Positions 1 through 6,351 of a stretch of DNA of 8,021 nucleotides are shown piece after piece; the first letter of the stretch is position 1, and every line of letters begins with the position of its first letter. The notes under the pieces are model-generated. The model was not told where the DNA came from and searched no databases. It was given only the letters and a program-made list of their open reading frames with translations. The stretch comes from Bacteriovorax sp. (GTDB lineage: Bacteria > Bdellovibrionota > Bacteriovoracia > Bacteriovoracales > Bacteriovoracaceae), in the NCBI GenBank assembly GCA_030654205.1, contig JAURXW010000212.1:1-8021 (forward strand). The letters run 5' to 3'. The translations under genes and the position numbers were made by a program.

Positions 1-205
1 TCTATCATCAATACAATTGCAGCCAACTTAAATTTAAATAGCTTTTAATAAATCTCGGGCCGGCGAATATCGAGAAGTTTTGGATTGGCATCAAGAGTGT
101 TGGATATATGAACTTCGTCACAATCGAGAGATAAAAATTAGCAATGAATATATCATAGAGGAATCGTATCAACTTCCTCAATTATCTACGATTATTGAAA
201 ATTAG
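1..205 (+). pseudogene. 3' end of an unrecognised gene, frame apparently broken
   Basis: From the window edge, frame 1 encodes SIINTIAANLNLNSF and stops at tandem TAA codons (46-51). Frame 2 is open from 38 to a TAG at 203-205 and encodes a protein-like tail rich in Trp, Tyr, Glu and Arg (for example WHQECWIYELRHNREI), but has no ATG or good start of its own. The two frames join smoothly if one T is removed from the TTTT run at 43-46. This suggests a frameshifted gene, a sequencing error or, less likely, a programmed shift. Alternatively the first gene simply ends at 48 and the second frame is chance. I do not recognise the protein. The Cys/aromatic stretch faintly recalls the C-terminal part of the outer-membrane protein LptD, which is too weak to use as a name. 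The tail ends 15 bp before the convergent gene at 221. Confidence 0.4.
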
Positions 206-214
206 ACTTAAGCC

Positions 215-228
215 CTCAATTTATTGAG
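215..228. repeat. Small palindrome over the methyltransferase stop codon
   Basis: CTCAAT-TT-ATTGAG is a perfect 6-bp inverted repeat with a 2-nt centre that covers the TAA (221-223) of the minus-strand methyltransferase gene. It lies in the gap between two convergent gene ends. Read on the minus strand it is not followed at once by a T-run; only TCTAATTTTC comes about 10 nt later. It is therefore at most a weak terminator or an mRNA 3'-end hairpin. Confidence 0.25.
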
Positions 229-1399
229 CATATTCCAGCACATAAAAGACAACATCAATTCCACCATTTTTAAATGCTCTAGCAGCTTTTATGGTGAAAC
301 TATTATTAGTTTTTAATCGGTAATCGGCCGGAACAATAATCCCTAATATTTCGGGTGAAAATTTATTTTTAACGGCCTCAATAACTTTTAAATAATAGGG
401 TAAATTAATTTCTTCTTCGCCGCTGCCTCTGACTCCAACGCGAATTCCGTAAGGAGGGTTCATGATAGCGATAGATGGATTTATTTTATGAGAGGCCTTA
501 TCAAAAAGATTTCCCATTTCGATTTTAATATTAGTCCCTTCACAGTTTTTCAAGGCCTGGGAAACGACCTCAGCATTCATTTCAAAACCTAGAAAATTGG
601 CAAATGAATTTTTAGGATTAATCACTAATAATTGCTTAAGTTCATTTTTATCATCGAGAACCAAAGGCAAATGGAGATAAGAAAAATCTCGTTTGCTTGT
701 AATGGCATTTTCATTGGCCGCTTCAAATAAAAAAGTTCCAGAGCCACACATTGGATCTATCAAAGTGTATGTATCATTTTTTAAATGAGTTTTAAGTTCA
801 GTTAAAAGTAGTGCTGCCAAATTCTCTCTGATTGGAGCAAGGCCCGTGAGAATTTTTTCATTTCTTAAATGCAGGCGTTCACCCGTTGTATCTAGACTTA
901 AAGTACAAACATCGTCTACGGACCTAAAATATATTTTAGGAAGGTTTAAAAGATTACTTGCCGCTAAGTGCTCAAGGTATTTTTTCTTTACTGGTTTATG
1001 ACGATAGTACTGAAGCACTCCATCTTGGATGGCCTTCTCAATTTTTCTTGAATCAAAGAGTCTTGAATTAGTCGAAGAGCTCTCTATTTCCGGTATCTGT
1101 CCAATAAGCCAAGGGGACCAATTGAATTTAGAAATCTTTTGAAACAGTTTAGGAGCATCTCTACATTTAAATTCACCAAGACGAAGCAGTATACGGGTGG
1201 GCGTTCTTAAAATTGTATTTAAGCGCAATCCAATACTCAGCGGGCATTCAATTTCGAGCCCGCCTGGGATTTGCTTGATTAAGCTAAAGCCAGCGTCTTC
1301 AAAATGGAGTGCAAATTTTTCTTTTAACTCTAAAAGACCTAGATCTTCGAGATCCATTGGGTAAACAATAAAAAAAAGGGCGTTGTCTGTAAGCTTCAT
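221..1399 (-). CDS. THUMP-domain class I SAM-dependent RNA methyltransferase (RlmL/YpsC type, UPF0020)
   Basis: Probable cytoplasmic S-adenosylmethionine (SAM)-dependent methyltransferase acting on a guanine N2 of large-subunit rRNA, by analogy with the N-terminal half of E. coli RlmL and with B. subtilis YpsC. The 392-residue length matches the single-function YpsC type rather than the fused RlmKL. Residues 1-90 form the N-terminal ferredoxin-like part, and about 55-160 the THUMP domain. The linker GLAPIRENLAALLL (186-199) is diagnostic of the family. SAM motif I is DPMCGSGTF (215-223), and the catalytic motif IV is NPPYG (314-318). The ATG at 1399 is chosen because residues 8-22 match the usual family start; AAAAGG (1403-1408, minus strand) is an SD-like site but sits only 3 nt from it. 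It is divergent from the secreted-protein gene at 1522 and convergent with the broken gene ending at 205. The family is secure; the exact target nucleotide is inferred. Confidence 0.9.
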   Translation of the reverse strand: MKLTDNALFFIVYPMDLEDLGLLELKEKFALHFEDAGFSLIKQIPGGLEIECPLSIGLRLNTILRTPTRILLRLGEFKCRDAPKLFQKISKFNWSPWLIGQIPEIESSSTNSRLFDSRKIEKAIQDGVLQYYRHKPVKKKYLEHLAASNLLNLPKIYFRSVDDVCTLSLDTTGERLHLRNEKILTGLAPIRENLAALLLTELKTHLKNDTYTLIDPMCGSGTFLFEAANENAITSKRDFSYLHLPLVLDDKNELKQLLVINPKNSFANFLGFEMNAEVVSQALKNCEGTNIKIEMGNLFDKASHKINPSIAIMNPPYGIRVGVRGSGEEEINLPYYLKVIEAVKNKFSPEILGIIVPADYRLKTNNSFTIKAARAFKNGGIDVVFYVLEYAQ

Positions 1400-1444
1400 T
1401 AGCCTTTTATCGTGTGCTGTGAGGAATATGTCATTATTTTTATT

Positions 1445-1459
1445 TGCAAATGGTTTGCA
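1445..1459. promoter_or_regulatory. Inverted repeat in divergent intergenic region, candidate operator
   Basis: TGCAAA-TGG-TTTGCA is a perfect 6-bp inverted repeat with a 3-nt spacer, lying between the divergent methyltransferase (start 1399) and DUF2796 (start 1522) genes. It overlaps the proposed -35 element (1455-1460) of the rightward promoter, the place where a repressor would act. I cannot match it to a known operator. Because DUF2796/ZrgA genes are zinc-regulated in Vibrio, a Fur/Zur-family metalloregulator is a reasonable but unproven candidate. Confidence 0.35.
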
Positions 1460-1483
1460 TTAATATCAAAAAGACAGTAGATT
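1455..1483 (+). promoter_or_regulatory. Possible sigma-70-like promoter for the DUF2796 gene
   Basis: TTGCAT (1455-1460) and TAGATT (1478-1483) are separated by 17 bp. The -10 matches the consensus at 4 of 6 positions and the -35 at only 3 of 6. It lies about 40 bp upstream of the start at 1522, leaving room for a short leader that contains the SD site. The match is weak; support comes mainly from spacing and position. Confidence 0.3.
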
Positions 1484-1506
1484 ATTCAATAGATTTATAA
1501 CTAATT

Positions 1507-1515
1507 AAAGGGGGA
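1507..1515 (+). promoter_or_regulatory. Strong ribosome binding site for the DUF2796 gene
   Basis: AAAGGGGGA lies 6 nt upstream of the ATG at 1522 and fixes that start. It is the most purine-rich SD site in the window, and argues that the organism uses SD-led translation, unlike most Bacteroidota. Confidence 0.8.
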
Positions 1516-1521
1516 TCTCCA

Positions 1522-2088
1522 ATGAAAAGTATTTTTACAATAAGCGTATTATTCTTAGTTTTTACTATCTCTACTTCTGTTACTTTTGCTGGCGAGCATG
1601 CTTTGGCGGCCCATGAACATGGATCAATAAAGGTGGGAATGGCGATTGAAAAAAATATCGTTGAAATTGATATCGATGGACCTGCAGAATCGTTTTTAGG
1701 TTTTGAATATATTCCAAAATCGGCACGTGAAAAAAAACTTTTAAGTGATTTGGAAATAAAGTGGACAAAAAATTTAGAGTCGATGATTGCATTTGATAAA
1801 AAACTCAATTGCAAAGTTTCAGAGGCAAGCTTTAAGCAAATTATTGATGAAGCAGAAACTAAAGAGGCCCAAGCAAAAATAAAAGATAGTAATAAGAAAG
1901 AGGCCGGAGTTCATAGCGATATTGAAGCCAAGGCACGGCTTGTATGTACTGCTAATTTGAATGGGAGTAATGTAACCATTTCATTAAAAAAAGTTTTTAA
2001 AAATATGAAAAAACTTTCAATCGATATTCTAGGAACAGAAACCAAGAGTGTTGAGATCACAACGAGCGTACAGACCATTAAAATTTAA
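1522..2088 (+). CDS. Secreted DUF2796 / ZrgA-family protein (zinc-uptake-associated)
   Basis: A 188-residue periplasmic protein. A Sec signal peptide is clear: Lys near the N terminus, a hydrophobic core (4-20) and a likely cleavage after TFA (residue 23). The mature protein starts with AAHEHGSIKV (29-38), continues with PAESFLGFEYIP (54-65) and later HSDIEAKARLVC (131-142), all in the order typical of DUF2796/ZrgA. The known member, Vibrio cholerae ZrgA, belongs to a zinc-regulated uptake cluster. Family members usually carry a His/Asp-rich metal-binding stretch in the middle; here that segment (about 109-130) is Lys/Glu/Ala-rich and the mature protein has only four histidines (26, 31, 33, 131). 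Cys97 and Cys142 could form a disulfide. The gene stands alone between its own promoter region and a terminator, with no transporter genes beside it. Family assignment is good; metal binding is inferred and may be reduced. Confidence 0.8.
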   Translation: MKSIFTISVLFLVFTISTSVTFAGEHALAAHEHGSIKVGMAIEKNIVEIDIDGPAESFLGFEYIPKSAREKKLLSDLEIKWTKNLESMIAFDKKLNCKVSEASFKQIIDEAETKEAQAKIKDSNKKEAGVHSDIEAKARLVCTANLNGSNVTISLKKVFKNMKKLSIDILGTETKSVEITTSVQTIKI

Positions 2089-2094
2089 AATTGG

Positions 2095-2130
2095 AGGACT
2101 GTAAAGATTATATATTTACAGTCCTTTTTT
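2095..2130 (+). terminator. Strong intrinsic terminator after the DUF2796 gene
   Basis: AGGACTGTAAA (2095-2105) pairs perfectly with TTTACAGTCCT (2115-2125) around a 9-nt loop, and a T-run extends to 2130. It starts 6 nt after the stop codon at 2086-2088. There is no matching T-run on the other strand, so it works in the forward direction only. It separates the DUF2796 unit from the genes that follow. Confidence 0.93.
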
Positions 2131-2183
2131 CATAGCAATGAATAAAGCTGTAATTTACTTCGCTAATTTGCTAAGTTCCCCTC

Positions 2184-2897
2184 ATGAAATTAAATGGAAC
2201 CCTTACTCTAATTCCCACTCCACTTTCTGAAGTTGGAGAACTTGAACCTGTGGCCTTTGCTCTTTTGCAAAATGCGGCCTTAAATGATCAGGTTAATTCA
2301 ATTTTTGTCATTGAAGATTTAAAGCCAAGCCGCAGACGTTGGCTAAATTTTAAGCTTCCACGCGAAAGTGTTGAGAGTTTCGTACTTTATAACGAGCATA
2401 CTGCAAGTGTCGTTTCAAAAGAATTACTTAGTGAGCTTCAGTCGGGGAAAAATGTTTTTTTAATGAGTGATGGTGGACTTCCTGCTTTTTATGATCCAGG
2501 TGTCGAGCTGGTTAAAATGTGTCATCAAAATCATATCCGCGTAACGTCCACGCCATTTTGTAATTCAGTAGTGCTGGCCATGGCCTTATCAGGATTTAAT
2601 CACAAAAAATTTTGGTTTGAAGGATTTCTGCCCTTAGAAAATGCCGAAAGAATAATTGTTATCAAAAAATTATTGGCCCAAAAATATCCTAGTATTTTAA
2701 TGGATACTCCTTACCGATTAAAAAGAGTCTTAGAAGAATTTGTAGAATCTTGGGGAAATAATCCAAATTCCAAAAAATTATTTCTCGCCTTGGATTTAAA
2801 CAGTCCTACTGAAGAGTTGAGATTGGGCACCCCCAAAGAGCTTCTAGGCGCTATAGCTGACTTTAAACGAGAGTTTATCCTCATTATTTCTGAATAG
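2184..2897 (+). CDS. RsmI-like SAM-dependent methyltransferase (tetrapyrrole methylase fold)
   Basis: A cytoplasmic protein of 237 residues related to RsmI, the 16S rRNA C1402 ribose 2'-O-methyltransferase. The N-terminal strand GTLTLIPTPL (5-14) corresponds to the GTLYxVATPIGN start of RsmI. SDGGLPAFYDPGVELV (95-110) corresponds to the SAM-site SDAGTPxISDPGxxLV. SGFNHKKFWFEGFLP (136-150) and DTPYR (174-178) match the later RsmI landmarks (GFLP, ExPHR). It is shorter than true RsmI (about 280 residues) and the usual LPGPSA loop reads STPFCNS (122-128). It therefore resembles a shorter RsmI-like subfamily I recall from Bacteroidota and some Proteobacteria, whose substrate is unclear. The ATG at 2184 fits the family start, but no SD precedes it (the leader ends TTCCCCTC). 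A 64-bp gap follows before the mevalonate genes, so co-transcription is possible. Confidence 0.8.
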   Translation: MKLNGTLTLIPTPLSEVGELEPVAFALLQNAALNDQVNSIFVIEDLKPSRRRWLNFKLPRESVESFVLYNEHTASVVSKELLSELQSGKNVFLMSDGGLPAFYDPGVELVKMCHQNHIRVTSTPFCNSVVLAMALSGFNHKKFWFEGFLPLENAERIIVIKKLLAQKYPSILMDTPYRLKRVLEEFVESWGNNPNSKKLFLALDLNSPTEELRLGTPKELLGAIADFKREFILIISE

Positions 2898-2950
2898 TTT
2901 CAATCGTTTAACGCATTTAAAAGACATGACGATCAAGACATTTTTATGCT

Positions 2951-2957
2951 AAAAGGA
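2951..2957 (+). promoter_or_regulatory. Ribosome binding site of the isomerase gene
   Basis: AAAAGGA lies 4 nt upstream of the ATG at 2962 and supports that start. A TATGCT box just upstream (2945-2950) looks like a -10 element, but transcription from it would begin within or after this site, so it is not accepted as the operon promoter. Confidence 0.65.
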
Positions 2958-2961
2958 TTTT

Positions 2962-3984
2962 ATGTCAGAAATTATTCAAGAGATTCGAAAATTAGATCAT
3001 ATTGAGCTGGCCTTAAAGGCACAGACTAAAAGAGCAGAGGCCGATCAACGCTTTTATTACGAACCACTTTTTAGTGCACATCCTTCAAAAGAAATGGATC
3101 TTTCTATTAATTTTTTAGGTAAATCCCTCAAGGCCCCGCTTTGGGTTTCAAGTATGACTGGTGGAGTTGGGCCGGCAAAACATATTAATTTAAATCTCGC
3201 TCGTGTATGCCAAGAGTTTGGTTTGGGAATGGGACTTGGATCATGCCGGGTTCTTTTAGAGGATAATTCTTATTTTAACGATTTTAATCTTCGTTCAATC
3301 CTAGGTGATGATCTTCCATTATTTGCCAACCTTGGAATTGCTCAAGTGGAGCAATTGATAGCAAGTAATAATCAACAAAAAATAACAGATCTTTTGGATA
3401 AGCTTGATGCCGATGGATTAATTGTTCATATCAATCCATTGCAAGAATGGTTTCAGCCAGAAGGGGATAGATTAAAATTTAGTCCACTTGAAACTCTTGC
3501 CAAACTTTGTGATGTCCTTAAAAACAAAATAATAGTTAAAGAAGTTGGCCAGGGAATGGGTCCTAAAAGTTTAAAGGCGCTGCTCGATTTGCCAATCGAT
3601 GCAATTGAATTGGCGGCATTTGGTGGTACTAATTTTTCTAAGCTTGAACAAATAAGAGCAACTCGTGAAACGGCCAGTGATAATGAAGCCTTTTCTAAGG
3701 TGGGGCATACAGCTCCTGAAATGGTTTGTTTTTTAAATGCACTCTTAAAAGCAAACTCTAATTATAAGCAAAAACAAATTATTATTTCTGGTGGAGTAGA
3801 AAATATCCTCGATGGGTATTATCTTAAAGAGTCTCTTGCTTTTACTTCGGTTATCGGACAAGCAAAGAATTTTTTAAAGCATGCCGAGAATTATGAAGAC
3901 CTTCGCAACTTTACGGCCGGACAAATCAATGGATTAAAAATAGCAAAAGCATTTTTAATGACCAAGAATGAGGATAAAATATGA
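2962..3984 (+). CDS. fni: Type 2 isopentenyl-diphosphate delta-isomerase (FMN-dependent)
   Basis: Interconverts IPP and DMAPP in the cytoplasm using reduced FMN and Mg2+. The 340-residue length is typical of the type 2 family, which is unrelated to the type 1 (Nudix) enzyme. Visible landmarks in order: RKLDHIELA (9-17) for the RKxxHL start, SSMTGG (63-68) at the FMN site, GLGSCR (91-96, with Cys where many members have Gln), FANLGIAQ (121-128), HINPLQEW (156-163) containing the catalytic Gln161 and metal ligand Glu162, VKEVGQGM (192-199) with the FMN-contacting Lys193, FGGTNFSKLE (220-229), and the phosphate-binding ISGGV (275-279). It opens the mevalonate gene run, and its TGA overlaps the next ATG (ATGA, 3981-3984). 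The wording of the motifs, for example NPLQEWFQPEGD, is what I recall from Bacteroidota enzymes. Confidence 0.95.
   Translation: MSEIIQEIRKLDHIELALKAQTKRAEADQRFYYEPLFSAHPSKEMDLSINFLGKSLKAPLWVSSMTGGVGPAKHINLNLARVCQEFGLGMGLGSCRVLLEDNSYFNDFNLRSILGDDLPLFANLGIAQVEQLIASNNQQKITDLLDKLDADGLIVHINPLQEWFQPEGDRLKFSPLETLAKLCDVLKNKIIVKEVGQGMGPKSLKALLDLPIDAIELAAFGGTNFSKLEQIRATRETASDNEAFSKVGHTAPEMVCFLNALLKANSNYKQKQIIISGGVENILDGYYLKESLAFTSVIGQAKNFLKHAENYEDLRNFTAGQINGLKIAKAFLMTKNEDKI
3970..3974 (+). promoter_or_regulatory. Ribosome binding site of the HMG-CoA reductase gene
   Basis: GAGGA lies 6 nt upstream of the ATG at 3981, inside the end of the isomerase gene. It fixes the start that overlaps the isomerase stop by 4 nt. 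Confidence 0.75.
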
Positions 3985-5309
3985 ATCAAGCGCTCATTGG
4001 TTTTTCTAAACTCTCAAAATTTGAGAAGATGGAACTAGTTGTTAAAAATTTTTTTTCAGATTCTGAAGCAGCTCGATCTCAATTTAAAAAATTTTGGCAC
4101 ACAGATGAGGTTTTTCAAAAAACACTGGATGAATTCAGTGAAAATACAATTACAAATTTTATTTTTCCCTTAGGTGTCGTTCCAAATGTATTAATAAATA
4201 ATAAAATCTTTTGTGTCCCAATGGTCATAGAAGAAAGCTCGGTAGTCGCTGCAAGTGCCAGAGCGGCTAATTTTTGGCTTTCTCGCGGTGGATTTCATGC
4301 AGAAGTTATTTCCACAACTAAAATTGGGCAAGTTCATTTTAAATGGCATGGAGATGTTTTAAAATTGACTCATTTTTTTGCGGAGATAAAAAATGAATTA
4401 ATAGCTGGTACCCAATTTTTGACTGATAATATGCAAAAGCGCGGAGGGGGACTGCTCTCTCTTGATTTAGTTGATAGAACTGCTGATGAAGAAGGTTATT
4501 ATCAATTACTCGCAGAGTTTAATACTTGCGATGCTATGGGTGCTAACTTTATCAATTCTGTTCTTGAAGTATTAGCAAAGAATTTTAAAGAAATGGTAAT
4601 GAGTGCTCAAAATTTCACAGATGAAGAAAAAGATTTGCAAATTATCATGGCCATACTTTCAAATTACACCCCTGACTCTCGAGTCAGAGCTTATGTGGAA
4701 TGTGATATTTCAGATTTAGATGATAGTAGTTTGGGAATGTCGGCCCAAGAATTTGCCGATAAATTTGCAACAGCTGTCAGAATTTCTAAAATTGATGTCA
4801 CTCGTGCAACGACTCATAATAAAGGAATTTTTAATGGTATCGATGCTGTGGTTGTGGCCACAGGAAACGATTATCGCGCGGTAGAGGCCTGTGGTCATGC
4901 TTATGCTGCTCGCGATGGCCACTACCGTGGATTGAGTGATGTAACGATTGAAAATAATAAATTTCGTTTTACTCTTGAGATTCCACTATCAATTGGAACA
5001 GTCGGTGGGCTTACCTCACTTCATCCACTTGCTAAACTTTCTTTAGGCATGCTGGGATATCCCGATGCTCAAGAGTTGATGAAAATTGTAGCGACAATTG
5101 GCCTGGCCCAAAATTTTGCTGCAGTCAGATCTCTTGTGACTTCAGGTATTCAAAAAGGTCATATGAAAATGCATTTAATGAATATCTTGAACCATCTTGA
5201 AACTAATGAACTAGAACGTGTTGAAGCTAAAAAATATTTTGAAAACGAAGTTATTTCATTTAAATCGGTCAGAGAATTCGTCTCTGGTTTAAGGAATTAC
5301 ACAAAATGA
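3981..5309 (+). CDS. mvaA: Class II hydroxymethylglutaryl-CoA reductase
   Basis: Reduces HMG-CoA to mevalonate with two NAD(P)H. It is a soluble class II (bacterial) enzyme of 442 residues, close to the 428 of Pseudomonas mevalonii MvaA, with no membrane domain. Aligned by eye to that enzyme, the catalytic residues are present: Glu85 in PMVIEESSVVAA (80-91), Lys281 in THNKG (278-282), Asp297 in ATGND (293-297) and His394 in GIQKGHM (389-395). ENTI (54-57), DAMGAN (184-189), EACGHAYAARDG (302-313) and GTVGGLTSLHPLAK (339-352) are also conserved. P. mevalonii uses the enzyme to degrade mevalonate, and annotation pipelines may label it degradative; the neighbouring kinases and decarboxylase show a biosynthetic role here. 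Both ends overlap neighbours by ATGA. Cofactor preference cannot be read from the sequence with confidence. Confidence 0.96.
   Translation: MNQALIGFSKLSKFEKMELVVKNFFSDSEAARSQFKKFWHTDEVFQKTLDEFSENTITNFIFPLGVVPNVLINNKIFCVPMVIEESSVVAASARAANFWLSRGGFHAEVISTTKIGQVHFKWHGDVLKLTHFFAEIKNELIAGTQFLTDNMQKRGGGLLSLDLVDRTADEEGYYQLLAEFNTCDAMGANFINSVLEVLAKNFKEMVMSAQNFTDEEKDLQIIMAILSNYTPDSRVRAYVECDISDLDDSSLGMSAQEFADKFATAVRISKIDVTRATTHNKGIFNGIDAVVVATGNDYRAVEACGHAYAARDGHYRGLSDVTIENNKFRFTLEIPLSIGTVGGLTSLHPLAKLSLGMLGYPDAQELMKIVATIGLAQNFAAVRSLVTSGIQKGHMKMHLMNILNHLETNELERVEAKKYFENEVISFKSVREFVSGLRNYTK
5291..5296 (+). promoter_or_regulatory. Ribosome binding site of the GYDIA kinase gene
   Basis: AAGGAA lies 9 nt upstream of the ATG at 5306, inside the reductase gene, and supports the start that overlaps the reductase stop by 4 nt. 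Confidence 0.6.
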
Positions 5310-6349
5310 ACGAGTTGAATTTGAATCAAATTAATAGTGAACTAAAAAAAACGTGCCCTGAAAAAAACCAATACTTTTTTGGACATGGCAAACTACTTTT
5401 AACTGGTGAGTATTTCGTGTTGGATGGGGCCCTCGCCTTAGCACTTCCGACTAAAGTTGGACAATCACTTTCAGTTAAATATACACCTTCATTTTCACCG
5501 ACGCTTAGTTGGAAATCTTTTGATGTTAAGGGTAATTGTTGGTTTGATAGCAAGTTTGAGTTTTGGCATTTTAAATGTCTCGATGAAAATCCTTCTGAAG
5601 AAGCACTTTTCTTACAAAAAATTCTTCAGCAAGTTAGAAAACAAAACTCTCATTTCTTAAGAGATGGTGTCGACGTAAAAGTTGAAACACATCTTGGTTT
5701 TCCTCTTGCTTGGGGATTAGGAAGCAGTTCTTCTTTGATATATAATATTGCTCAATGGGCCTATATTTCACCCTTTGAATTACTTTTTAAAACACACGGT
5801 GGCTCGGGATACGACATCGCATGTGCTCAGTCAGATGGACCCATTGCTTATAAAAAAATTACAAGCGGGCCTAACTGGTCACCCATTTATTTTCATCCAA
5901 GCTTTAGAGATAATATTTATTTTATTTATCTTGGAAAAAAACAAAATTCTAGAGATGCCGTTGCTGAATATTCAACGAGACGTCCTATCGCTAATTCACT
6001 AATTACAAAAATAACAGAACTTACCCAAGAATTTTTAAACGCTCAAACCCTAAAACAATTTCAAGCGGCCATGATCACACATGAAAATCTTGTTGGTGAG
6101 TCTCTTGAAATGACTCCTGTTAAAGACCTTATGTTTTCTGATTTTAATGGCGCAGTTAAATCCCTTGGAGCATGGGGGGGAGACTTTGTGATGGTGGCAA
6201 CAGAGGAGAATTTAACTTCTGTTAAATCTTATTTTAGTCAAAAAGGACTAGATGTAGTTTATAGCTATGATGATTTAATTTCAGGGCCGCTTGAATCTTT
6301 GTCGAAAGACTCGGTGAAGATGGGCTTCTCTAACCACTTGATCCACTAA
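5306..6349 (+). CDS. GYDIA-family GHMP kinase, probable phosphomevalonate kinase
   Basis: A 347-residue GHMP-superfamily kinase. Motif 1 is GHGKLLLTGEYFVLDGA (26-42), the ATP-binding motif 2 is AWGLGSSSSL (135-144), and motif 3 is KSLGAWGGDFVMV (285-297). Between motifs 2 and 3 lies GGSGYDIACAQSDGPIAY (165-182), which contains the GYDIA signature and, in my recollection of the family, corresponds to the GSxGDIA...GxIAY segment of bacterial phosphomevalonate kinases. Motif 3 likewise recalls their KSSGAGGGD. It lies between HMG-CoA reductase and diphosphomevalonate decarboxylase, with mevalonate kinase encoded separately downstream. The missing step is thus phosphomevalonate to diphosphomevalonate, which this enzyme most likely performs. 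I know of no biochemical proof for this family, so the function is inferred from context and motif resemblance. Alternatives are a second mevalonate kinase-like activity or a regulatory paralogue. The stop at 6347-6349 is followed 2 nt later by the next start. Confidence 0.85.
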   Translation: MNELNLNQINSELKKTCPEKNQYFFGHGKLLLTGEYFVLDGALALALPTKVGQSLSVKYTPSFSPTLSWKSFDVKGNCWFDSKFEFWHFKCLDENPSEEALFLQKILQQVRKQNSHFLRDGVDVKVETHLGFPLAWGLGSSSSLIYNIAQWAYISPFELLFKTHGGSGYDIACAQSDGPIAYKKITSGPNWSPIYFHPSFRDNIYFIYLGKKQNSRDAVAEYSTRRPIANSLITKITELTQEFLNAQTLKQFQAAMITHENLVGESLEMTPVKDLMFSDFNGAVKSLGAWGGDFVMVATEENLTSVKSYFSQKGLDVVYSYDDLISGPLESLSKDSVKMGFSNHLIH

Positions 6350-6351
6350 TA

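Noticed and set aside
1482..1814. Minus-strand open frames opposite the DUF2796 gene
   Set aside because: They are antisense shadows of a gene with a clear signal peptide, SD and terminator, and their translations resemble no protein family.
2131..2183. A sigma-70 promoter for the RsmI-like gene
   Set aside because: A promoter must lie here because of the terminator upstream, but the TAATTT boxes (2151-2156, 2164-2169) lack a credible -35 at 16-18 bp, so no position can be supported.
2903..2933. ATCGT...ACGAT inverted repeat between the RsmI-like gene and the isomerase gene, considered as a terminator
   Set aside because: Only 5 bp of stem with a 21-nt loop and no T-run follows; it does not support transcription termination before the mevalonate genes.
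2945..2950. TATGCT as a -10 box for the mevalonate operon
   Set aside because: It is only about 11 nt from the start codon, so the transcript would lose the SD site at 2951-2957, and no -35 element lies at the right distance.
4672..4687. Palindrome CTGACTC-TC-GAGTCAG inside the HMG-CoA reductase gene
   Set aside because: A 7-bp stem with a 2-nt centre is expected roughly by chance at this scale, it lies well inside conserved coding sequence, and no T-run or promoter is associated with it.
3981..5309. A degradative role for the class II HMG-CoA reductase
   Set aside because: Pipelines may use that label because of P. mevalonii, but mevalonate kinase, decarboxylase and isomerase genes in the same operon point to biosynthesis.
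5326..6002. Additional open frames in other frames within the GYDIA kinase gene
   Set aside because: All overlap conserved kinase motifs in the main frame, have no SD, and give low-complexity, unrecognisable peptides.
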